Shown here piece by piece: positions 46,801 through 58,729 of a stretch of 64,000 bases of DNA. The DNA comes from Bagarius yarrelli (Eukaryota; Chordata; Actinopteri; Siluriformes; Sisoridae), in NCBI GenBank assembly GCA_005784505.1, contig VCAZ01000070.1, forward strand, positions 2,169,501 to 2,233,500. The letters are read 5' to 3'. The position numbers were made by a program, and so were the translations under genes. Each line of letters opens with the position of its first letter. The stretch's first letter is position 1. The notes below the pieces were generated by a model. It worked only from the letters and a program-made list of their open reading frames with translations. It made no database searches and was not told where the DNA came from.

Positions 46801-49800
46801 CCAGTAGAAGGCGAGGAGACTTGAACGTATGTTGCAGGAATCTTTTTATTGAAGATTTAGAACACACTGCAGCATATAGCATGCGTTATTAATGTGGGGG
46901 GTTGAGATCGATAAGCTGATGGGTTATAAAAGTCGGGTTAATGGTGCAGGACAGAGACTTGGCAGTCGTGTTTTTTGTCCCTATCCTTTCTGTTACGTCC
47001 TTCTGCAGGATGGAGCTGCCCTCAGCCCCGAGCACTTCATTTCCCCCAGCGTGGCACAAATAGGAAGCAGACCTTTAGAGCTGTTTATGAGGTTGTACTA
47101 ACCGGTCTGAAAGGCCCCTGGCCGTCTGCAAGACACAAAATGACCTTTTAGCGTCGACATGCCACCATCGACGTGAATGCAGACAAGGTGCACTCGGCTG
47201 CCCTCTCTCTGACCCGACCATATGCGGCCATTTTATTTTCAGGCTGTTTGTTGCAATTCACCACAATGTCCTCATTATACACAAATGCTAACGCTCTATT
47301 TGTGTTTTTATGTTTACCGATTCGATTTCTCAGCCGCAGATGATCTTTTTAGACCGAATAAATGCAACAGAACAGCAATAACACTTGGAAAACCAGTAAA
47401 AGAGGGAGGAAAATCGGGGAAGGGTCGGCTGTTTTGTGCGTATTCGAGGAAATGGGATACAACCGATCGCTTTCTTTTCTTTCCTAATCCATTTCGGAGT
47501 AATGTTTGTTTTCATGGCCTATGGATCTCTCTGAGTGGGTGCGACTCGTTATGTAGCCCGATCGATACCGCGCTGTCCGAGCTTGATTGATTTGCCGAGC
47601 TTACTGTAAAAGCAAAGGCATGAAACTCTATTTAGCTCGTTCTGGCTTTTATTGATCCAACCTGAGTTTTGCCATGAGTGCCCATGTTTCCAGACACACT
47701 AAATTGCCATTTGTGTGTGTGTGTGTGTGTGTGTATGTGTGTGTGTTTGTTTTCCAGATTCACATCGATACCCTAGAACGAATCCGCTGATTCCTTTATT
47801 CCAGCAGCCGCTGGTACAGGAGGTGAGTCTTGTTTTCTTTTCTTTTTCTTACTCGTTCCTCCAGTCATCCTTTTACCTTTTACAAACAAACCCCCGCTGC
47901 ACAAATTGTTTAACTTTCAGCTTTCTTAGTCTAACATGACACAATATTGTTTTAGTTGCTTTTTAATAAGTAAAAACGAAAACATATTTTATTTGTCGAT
48001 ACAATAACTGACAATGTTGTCACATTATCATGGTCTCAGTGTTTTTTTTGGTTTTTTTTTTTTTTTCTCGATGATGTCACCTTTCGCTTAGTCATTATGA
48101 TGACGTTTCAATGAAGAATGAATTTGTAAGTTGTTTAAAATGATATCTTCTCTACAGACCCTTTGGCAGAGTTTTCATTGCTAAAAATTGACAAGAAATA
48201 AAATATAATATTGGGGAAAAAAATTAAGAAATAAATTGTAATAAAATTAACTGTCACTAAAAATTACTGTTGTGTGAGCAAGCAACTTAAACTCTTGTAG
48301 GACCTGCTGTTATTGGAAATCACCGCTACATGCATGCGCGTAAGCAACAATTCTTTCCTCTGCAGAAACAATCTTATCTTTAAAAGATCCAATTACACCT
48401 TTATTTAAAAATAACTGTGATTTATTTGTTCATTTATTTATTTTATTTTATTTTTAATTTATACTTTTTGGCATTTTTGCCTTTATGTAGACAGCGGAGA
48501 TGGAAAATGTGTGGGTGGCGAGGGTGGGACCGGGTAATGACCCGGTCGGATCGACCCGAGTCACCAAAGCGCAGCTGCATAGGAGTGTTCCGAATTATTT
48601 TTATATAATATATAATAAATTCTTTTATCATAAGCGAGTAAGCGGGTTCTTCTTTCTTTTAAGTTAAATTAATCTTGTCTGTACTACAGCATCAAATGAA
48701 CAATAGGAAAACCTTTTTTGGAGTATTTGTATATACTGTAAGCCAACGCATTGGTACTCTATCGTTAAAGAAAGTCTCGTACTTTAAGTTTAATGAGACA
48801 ATATAAATGTTATATATAAATATTTAACTTTTTTTTTTTAAATGATGGTTAAATATCAAATCATAGAGCATGTAACCTGTAAGTGACATAACCTAAACCT
48901 AGTGCTGTTTAAAAAAAATACAGACTCATCAAGCTAACACAAATTGTCATTTATAACGTGCATATTGTCATAAATGAGGTATTGTAATATTTAATTACTT
49001 CATTTCTCTACAGCTTCTTCGAACCGAGTGCCAGAAACTTCCCCTGTCTCACAAACACAACTTATTTTTGTAATCCTGTCTACAATTCCACAAAACCAGT
49101 ATTTCCGGGTGGCTAATTTGGCGATGAATGCTAGATTAATTTGTGTTTTTTGTGTCAAAGATACAAAAAGTCATGAAAATATTTTTAAGAAAAATACATT
49201 ATTTGTCGCACATTATTTTGTCTGTACCATTCTATTAATTTCACCACTGAAATGACTACAATGTACAAAAAAACGTTCTCAAAGATGCAAATCAGGAAAC
49301 CATTAGCTTTTAGCATAGGGTGTTTTCACCTTCATTCAGGTAACCTTATACAGAATTTTATATTTAGATGCTTATAAACAATATTTGGAGCATCTCAATG
49401 GGGTTAAAATGGGATTAATTATATAGAATATCTGGTTGATAATAATATATGGTTAATAATACATTTATTAGCCATATTTTAATGTGCTTCCATGAATAAA
49501 TTGTCCTTGGTTGGTTAAAACCCCCAAAAATATCGTAAAGTTTTAAGTATTTCCTTTTAATATGCCGTAAATCACCTTTGGCGAAGAGAATTAATGGATT
49601 AAATCCAAACTCTATGTTCGCAGTTTAAATGTTTTTTGAGCATGTCCTTTTTCAACGCTGATTTTCGCTTATATCAGAAAAAGACTTTAACGTTTTGTGC
49701 CGAAGAAAGAGTTTAGCAGAGACGGGCAGATTTTGATGCTACACGCTGATTCAGGACCTTGCTGGTGAACTTTCCGTCTTTATATATGGAAGACTTGGCT

Positions 49801-51284
49801 GGAGAACCTCATTTCAGCTCATCGCTGATAAAATCGTCCTTCCAATAAGGTGCTCAAATTAAGATCTTGTTTGAGATCTTTTTTTTAAAAAAAAATCCAT
49901 AAGTTGTAGATCAGGTGAAAAGTATAAAATGCAAAGAGGGATTCAGGGAGCAGATTTGTTTCACTTTATTGCAGTGCTGACAAACGTACAACAGGGGGTG
50001 CTATAGCTGTGTCTTGATATTTTTAAACCATTGGAGACTTAAATCCACCTTGAAGCACATGTGCTGTTGAAACTAATGTAAACTGTATTGTTGTTGTTTT
50101 TTTGTTTTTTTTTAGAAATGTTCTCACTGGATTTTATATATTTAACCGAGTATGATTTACGCTAGAACTGATGAATATATTTGTTGCTAATTTTAAAATT
50201 TATTTTTGTTTATTGGCACTTATTCTAAATTGCCAACCGTAATAGATTTTTTTTTTTTTTATTTTGTGTATAACGTGACATGTAAATAAGTGGGTGTGGC
50301 TAACTCGCTGACAGCATTTGTGAGCCTGAACCAGATGCTGCATATGAGACTGAGGAAAACGTTCTGAGAGAATGAAAAACAAACAGATGAGGATTTTTAA
50401 CAAAGTCTTTAGATATTTATAGCTCATATTTAAGATTTCCCCTGTTATTTAAGTGGTATTTATTTTATACCTGTAATTAGATGTTTATTCGTCTTCTATA
50501 CCCGCTGATTCCCTAATTCGGGGTCCCAGGGATCTGCTGGAGTCTATCCCAGCCGTCTCTGAAAGGGTGAAAGACAGGAGGGGGACACCCCGGACAGGTC
50601 ATCAGTCCATCACAGGGACACACACACACACACTCACACTCACTCCTAAGGGCAACTTGAAATCACCAATTAACCCAAAATACAGGTTAATCTATGTTTG
50701 TATTATATTATTATATTTATCAAGACCCAAATGAAAAAAATGATGAAAAGTTCTTTGTAATTTGTTCTGTATTTAAGATTATTTATTGTATAAAGCCGTT
50801 TATGTTGGTTTTCAGAATTACTACCTATTTAAATAACTACATTATGAAATATATCCTTAACAAAATGTATTGTTACTCATACCATGAAATAGAATTTTGC
50901 TCATATTGGCCACCCCCTACCTCATACTGTTCACTGTTATGATTTTGGATCATTGTGTGCTTACATAGTTTTAACATCCTGTAGAAGCCCAGATGTTGTA
51001 ATGTTTTATAGTTCCCTGCAGATGATGTCCAAACCTTCTCTTTAGATACTTCGTTTTTCCTCTAGTAGCTTTCGCACATGTTTACTTTGCCCTACAAAAG
51101 TAATCCTATAAAATTGGACGTCTAATACATTTTTGTGTGTGTGTGTGGTAGGTTTTCGAAAGGATCTTGTTTATCTGGGCGATCCGACATCCAGCCAGCG
51201 GCTATGTGCAGGGCATCAATGACCTCGTCACTCCCTTCTTTGTCGTCTTCCTCTCCGAGTTTGTCGGTAAGTCCAGTACACTCT

Positions 51285-51318
<34 letters not shown>

Positions 51319-51598
51319 TTTGTGTGAGGACCAAAACAAGTTAGGAAGCAGCAAACACAACGGTAATTAGACAGTACAAGTAGCTTCAATCCTTTTTGTG
51401 TCAAGTTTGTTAAAACATAACTAAGCAAAAGGAATATTTCAGACCGCTGTTATATAAATAAAAAACAAAAAAGCCATAAATTCCTGCCATCCAATCAGCT
51501 GCCTGTTGCTACCCGGTTTATCACATGACACCGTTGTTACGTCCTTCATTTTTTTTTTTTTCATAATCCTTTTAGTTTCTTGGTGTGTGTGTGTGTGT

Positions 51599-51633
<35 letters not shown>

Positions 51634-54600
51634 TGATTTTGTGATTCAAAATTATAAGCAACAAAATGTTTCATAATTATTATATAAAACAAAATTAAAT
51701 TATGTTTATTTCTCCTGTTTTTATGGGTGATGCAAATAAGTTTAATAATTGTTCTCAGGTAATAAATGGGGCAAGTGTGAGTCAGAGGTGAATTACTGAA
51801 ATGCTAAATGGAGATGGTAGATTTGGTTCCCGATTCCCAGCACATCCAAGCTGGGCCCCTGAGCAAGGCCCTCAACCCTTAACTGCTCAGTTGGATAATG
51901 TAGTCTGCTGATTTTTTTTTTAAGCAAAAAATATTGTTTATAGAAATTATTAGAAATCATTTTTCCCCACTGTGGGACAAGTAATAGTATCTTGGAAGCC
52001 TGAACATGAAGGACATGCAGTAACTCACCATCGCTTTTACAGTGAAAGTGTAAAGGCTTGTTTGTAGGTCTGGATATGGAAAGATGGAGATATACTATAA
52101 ATCCAATAAAAACCTATGATTTAAAATTCCATCTCTCGAGCATGGAAATCGCAGTCACATGACCTTGATATTGCGTCTGGATTTATTTATTTTAAGACCA
52201 GCCTATGCTGCAGTTTGCAAACACGGCCCACTTTGTAACGCTCTAGCGTTCAGCGTTACTTTGAGTCCGGACCTTTTAGAGATGCAGAAAAGTTCCTCCA
52301 GCTAATTGCTAGACTAATTATCAAGCGCTTAGTGAACTAAATGAACTCTCTTGGACTTGTAAATTCTCTAACCTGTGCTCTGCTGGAGCCAGAACAACAG
52401 AATTAAAATGCTGTCCGAATCATTAGTGATTTCTGAGCTACCTGTCTACAGTATGGCCTTTACTCGAGTTGCAGGAAGTTTAATTTAATTGGTTTATATA
52501 CAGTGGTAACTTGACTTACGAGTGTCCCAATAACGCGTTTTTTGCGAGATAAAATTCGGGTTCTGATCCAGCTTTAGACACCCAACCGGTAGCCGGTGCA
52601 GCGAACACCGCAGCGAACGCCGTAACATCAGCCCAGCATCCCAGCATCACATGATAGCTAGTCAGACATGCACGTTAGCAAGTTCGCTATCCGGTGGAGT
52701 CGTCTGATCTCCAGGGTAAACTCTGTACATTATACTCAATAAAACCAGTTTATAGCAGAACATCCTATGTATTGTTTGTATACAATATCAAAACAGCCAA
52801 ATATCGATGGCTCCGATATTATATAGAATATTATATCCAGAAATGAAAAAAATGTTGGCTGTTTTTTTTTTGGTTTTTTTTGTGTCAAATAAATCAAATA
52901 AAAAGAAGAGATTAAAAGATTTACATACATAAAAAGACATTGAAAATAGCTACTATTTTTTATGACCGTTTATCTGTGTTATAAAACATGTTTTGGAGGC
53001 GAGTAGGGTTGGGATTTTAAGCTCAGATTCGTTAGACCGGGGAATCGCGCTTTCCTCTGAATGGTTATGCGGTTAAAAAGATTCGGTGACTACTTCCCGT
53101 GTCTCGCGAAAGCCTTCATGCTGTAGTCGGGGAGCTGTCGTATGACGCGAGATTTAGCTGGTGAGTTTTTGGGTTTCATACTACATTTTTTTTTTTTTTT
53201 TTTTTTTTTTTATTCTCAAGGTCATTTCATTTCTGATGAGTGATTAAAATTGGGTCACTTTCACCAACACTAGCTGAAGCGAACATTATCAAACGTTGAA
53301 TAGCATACACGGGAAACTGGGAAGGTCAGTTTAAGCCCCGGTGACCCGCCTGCACAGCAGATTCCGGCTTTCTGATAGTCCACAAAGACGTCTTTATGCA
53401 CACAGGAAGTGAGTTTATGTAAAAAAAAAAAGAAAGGATATGGTGGCAGGTTAACACAGCTAGAACTGTTAAAGAACCGAAGAGAAAATTCCAGCCTTGT
53501 GCGTATCATTGTATCTCCGGCACGCCGCAGACTTCTCCCTCCGCTGCATATTTATGCCTCTCTCCGTGTGAAGGTAAGTACTTCTAGATAGTTAAGGATT
53601 ACAGTGAACGAAAAGGAGCACATTGATATTTCCCCTGTGTGCGAGCTGCAATGTCACCAGCATCAGTCCATACAGATCAGCACGAGCGCAGATACCGTAG
53701 CCCGATCGATTTCTGCTCATTGTCTTTATGTCCATCTGTCTTTCTTTCTTTTTTCTTTCCTTTCTTCATTCATTTTTTTCTCGTGCATTGTTCTTTCTTT
53801 CTTTCTATTTTTCTTCTTTCGTTTGTTACTTCTCGCATTTGTTCTTTTTTGTTCCTTTGTTGTTTTTCCTTCATATTTCTCTTTCTTTTTTTTTCTTGTG
53901 ATTTGTTGCTCTTTTGTTCATTCTTCATTTTTTTTTTTCCGTGTGGTAAGTTTTACTTTTGTTTCTTTTGTTTGTTTTTTCTTTCCTTCTTTTGTGCGTT
54001 TGTTTATTCTTTCGTTTCTTTCTCGTTATTTTTTGTTAGTTGTTGTTTTTTTGTTCTCTTTCCTTATTTGTTATATTTGATTCCTTTTTCTCGTGCATTT
54101 GGGTGGTCTTTCGTTTTTTTGTTTTTTTTGACAACTTTTTTTCTTTGGTTGTTTGTTTGTGTTACTTTGTTCCCTTTGTTTTTGTTTTTTCTTTTTTCTC
54201 TTGCTCATTGTGTATTTTTTCATTCTTTTTATCGTCTGTCTTTCGTTTGTAATTATTACATTTTGTTTCTTATCGTTTGTTGTTGCTTTTGTTTTTTTTT
54301 TTTCATTTTCTCTTTCATTCTTTTTTTTGTGATTTGTTTGTTTTTCATTCTTCTTTTTTTTTGTTTAGTAATTTTACTTTTGTTGTCTTTGGTTCATTTG
54401 TTCTCTTGGTTTTTTATTCTTTCCTTCTATGTCGTTGTTCTTCTTTCTTCATTGATCTGTTATTTTCTTTTTCCTTGCCTTCCTTATTTCTATGTTATTA
54501 CTTTATTCTTCGTGCGGTTATTGTTTGTCATTCTTCTATTATTTTGTGCTTTTTTATTTTTTTTTATGTACTTCTATATTCTTTTGATCCTTTTCGTTTT

Positions 54601-56525
54601 TTGCTTGTTTATTCTTTGTTTTTTTTTTTCTTTGTTCTATCATCACTGTTCTTTCGTTCTTATGTCTTCTTGGGGGTTGGTGTAGGCTCAGTGACTTTCT
54701 AGGACTGCATGTCTTGCTTCTTCTAGCCCCCCAAAGGCTCCTCAAGAGGAAGTGTCTATCGGTGGTGTCGGTGTCTTTGTGTGCGGGTGTGTGTGTGGTG
54801 TGTGTCAGAAAAGCAGCTTGACTTCTGCATTAGTCCAAATTAGGAACTGAAGTGTTTGCTAAAAGTACCTGCAGAAGCCAGAAGTCTGGATGCTCTTTCT
54901 GTAAGTGCTATTGATAAGCCAAGCATTCGAATCGACGAGGCGATCAGGAATGTGTGTGTGTGTGTGTGTGGTGTTCAGAGAGAAAGTGTGTTCCTAAAGG
55001 AATCAAAATCAGAAAAGTCTTAACACCTCACGTGCAGCAAGTAATAACGAAACTATTCAATGACCTGACGCTGCAAAATCCAACAAGAGTCTAAACTCCA
55101 TTAGAGCCTCATTAACCCCAGATGTCTGCCGGTGCTTTATTTTTAAAACAACAGATTTTAGCTGTGACACGCTACACCCAACCGTCTCATCAGGAGCGCC
55201 CACATTCACATGAGGAAGACGGTGTGAGAATTTAAATATAACTACAAGACAGAAAATGTTGCTTAGGGACAAAATAGTGTATTTTTTATTTATTTATTAT
55301 TGCCCGTATGCAACAATTTCTCAATAATTTTGCAGACAACTAAAAACAATCGGTTTATAATTCCATGTAAATGTCCCCACCACAGGATGTAGGTAGGAAA
55401 GTGGTAGAAGCGGTTAAAAGTGTTGGAAGCTAATGGGGTTTGATTCCCAGCACCACCAGGTTTCGCGTTGGGCCCCTGGCAAGGCCCCCAACCCACAGTT
55501 GCTCTGTATAAATGATTATCTCGATTAATTTATAGAAAAAGCAGACGTTTTATATAAAACAAAATGCGACAATGGGACTCCTCCATAACGTTAACCAATC
55601 ATATCCTTAGTAAAAACCTTATCGTTTTTATTAGGTTTGGTTTATTTTATTGTTGTTTTAAACAAATTAATAAACTATAAAGATTAAGCTTGTTAATCTA
55701 TTTCATTTATTTGTTTTTTTTTTGTTGTTTTGCAGTCTTTTTTCTTTATTTATTTTGTTCTTACTTTATTCTTTTTCTTTCTGTTTTTCTTTTTTTTGTT
55801 GTTGTTGGTGTTCGTTTTAGATTCTCGTCGCTTTTATTCTTTCGGTTGTTCATTCTATGTTTTATTGTTTTGTTAGCTGTACGTTGTCTCTCTGTCTTTC
55901 TTTGGTTTTTTTCTTTTTCTTTTCTTTCATTTTTTTTTCTTTTTTCTCATGATTAAGCTCAGAATCATAGACTAATATAAAATAGTTAATTAATGACCAA
56001 ACGACCTAACCGACACCATTAATTCCGACCAATCAGAATAAAGAATTCAACTGCCCTGGATTCAAATTCTGATTACGACAAACTCAGCAAATTATTACTC
56101 ATCACGTGGTTCTGTAAACTTCAGAATACTCGCACATTCTTTCCTCTTTAGGAACAAATACGACTGGAAAAATATAAGAACAACAAAGGCGGGTAAGATA
56201 ACAGACCAACCGTTCCTCCAACCAGGATAGTCATCATAATATAAGAAATACAGCTGTGTCTATTTTAGCACACATTTACAATCCATTTCCTAACATAAAC
56301 ATGGGGCAATATACCCTGGGATTGAACTAATACCCCATAGAACAGCTTTTAATAGGTTATTTATTGCCTCTCTACAGAAACCGCTGCTGGGAAAAACCCA
56401 ACCTCCTACTGCGACACTGCAATGAAGATTCACTCGATCCTAAACATGTCTGACCAGAGATCTGTTAGGGGGTGCAATACATTAAAACTGTATGTATATC
56501 TTCTCAACTTCTATTAATCTATCTC

Positions 56526-56560
<35 letters not shown>

Positions 56561-57942
56561 GATTCTCTGTCTCTTACTTTCTGTCTCTCTCTCTCTCTCT
56601 CTCTCTGTCTCTTTTTCTCTCTCTTCCTCACTTTCTGTATGGCTGTCTGTCTCTCTCTCACACATAAACACAATCCCTGTATTCGCTATTTAATTATTTA
56701 ATTCTCTGTCTCTCTCTCTCTCTCTTTTACTGTCTGTCTCTCTCTCTCTTTCTCCCTCTCTCTTTTTTACCATCTGTCTGTCTCTCTCACGCGCTCTCTC
56801 TTTTACCCTCTGTCTGTCTGTGTCTCTCTCTTGCTCTCTTTTACGTCTGTCTGTCTGTCGGTCTGTTTCTCTCTCTCTCTCTTCTCTCTCTTTACCGTCT
56901 GTCTGTCTCTCTGTCTCTCTCTGAAGTCGGTGTTCTAGCTCATCCCCCAGTTAAAGGTTGTGCAGTTGGGTTGAGTCAGAGTCAGGACTCAACTCGAGTT
57001 TTTCCACCCCAGTCAGAACACAGCCTGTCGTTATGGAGCTCAGGGGCTTTGTGCACAGAGGTATTGTCATGCTGGAACATTGTTTGGACGTGTTTCAGAT
57101 TCTGTGAAAGACTCTTAGCAGACACTCTTATCCAGAGACACTGGAGGTCATCGCACACCGAGTCACATCGCACTCGAGTCACTTTAAATAATAAATACGT
57201 GTTCATGGTTTTGTCGACCACCACTGTCCTCCACGCTGTCTCAAAACGCTTCAGTCATAATAAATTCAAACGGCTGAATTTTGCATCGGTAGCAAATCAT
57301 TTGTGAGGTGTTTTGACAATTCAGAGCCACCGTAAAGCAAATCAGAACCAGAACGGTGGACAACTCTGTAGCCTGTTGTAGGATCGTTTTAAAAACTGAT
57401 GCTCACCTTGCCAGTACAATGTTGGTTGTGTGTGTTTGCGCACACACGTCCGCACCTTGACAAGTGACACTGTAAAGCTATCAAAGTCTTGCTAGGTTGC
57501 TATACTTGAGACAGTCAAATTGGAGCTAAACTCTGCAGGACACCGACCATCCAGGTCCGAATCTAATGATTCCTGCCTTAGACATACTGTCTTTGCTCGA
57601 GATCAATTGGTTTACAGAATTTGGTGGTCTTCTGTTTTAATCTGTGACTTTAATATCGCTAGCATAGTATCGAATGGCGGCCACTGACATCTGAAAGAAA
57701 CTTTTTAGAAGTTAGGATTTTTAGAAGAACGCATACAGACTTTAGTGTGAAAAGACTTTTCACAACTGATTAGTCGAGGGCTATATACTTCACTCGATGG
57801 TCTGGTAGTGGCAACTTGGTGGTCTTTGACAATTTAACCAATCGGCTACCACTGCTGTAAATCCAACCCCACTTCCTGCTTTTCTCGTCCCGCAAATGCA
57901 ATATAATATTTCCAGACAGGATGCATATGCATTAACTACAAG

Positions 57943-57985
<43 letters not shown>

Positions 57986-58131
57986 TGTGCAAGCACTAGT
58001 GTGGTTTGTGATTGGATCAGATAAGATGAGTAAAACATGGCACAGTGACTCCTCTAAGATGCTAAGGGATTTGTGGGAAATAAAACCGTGTGCTGTATCT
58101 TAGGGATTTGCTTTGCATGGTGCAAAGCGGC

Positions 58132-58170
<39 letters not shown>

Positions 58171-58692
58171 ACGCAAACAGCGAGAACTAGTGTAAGAGCT
58201 GTTGTAATGGAAAGTAAATTACCTTCTGACCAGTCGGATGAGAGACTTGAACAGTGCTGCGGAATCATTTGCACTTTATAATAGACATTGATGATTTTGC
58301 GCATAAAATGAATGTCTGTTTCTGTCTGTCTGTCTGTCTTTGTCTGTCCTTTCCCAGATTCTGTCTGTGTTTAGAATAAACTCTTTGAGGTTCAGGTTGT
58401 GTGTTTATTTGGCGTAATTCCTGTGTAGGTTCTGTTTTATTCCTTGTGTTAAAACTGCAGTATTTCTGAAGCTCAGATGACCGCCAAGACAAATGATTTA
58501 TATACGTTTGTCTAATTTTCTTCTTTACTTTGTAGATTTGTGAAAAAATAAATAAGGAATGTGGTAGGTGGTGCGGTGGTTAAGCTGTTGGACTACCAAC
58601 ACGAAGACCCGGGTTCGATTCGTAGCACCACCAGACCAACGCTGATGCCCTGAGCAAGGCTCTCTCTCTCTCTCCCTCGCACTCTGTATTTG

Positions 58693-58729
<37 letters not shown>

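Noticed and set aside
43738..46875. LTR retrotransposon bounded by the two direct repeats
   Set aside because: The repeats are only ~80 bases, no gag/pol-like coding lies between them, and tbc1d22b exon 6 is inside the interval.
53639..54685. 348-codon open frame, the longest in the window
   Set aside because: It is a product of the T-rich, A-depleted tract (no A means few stops). The translation is almost only Phe, Leu, Ser, Cys and Val, and overlapping frames are open too.
58561..58660. tRNA gene (A- and B-box-like 'ggttcgattc')
   Set aside because: It is the tRNA-derived head of a SINE. No complete cloverleaf, and it is followed by SINE body parts elsewhere in the window.
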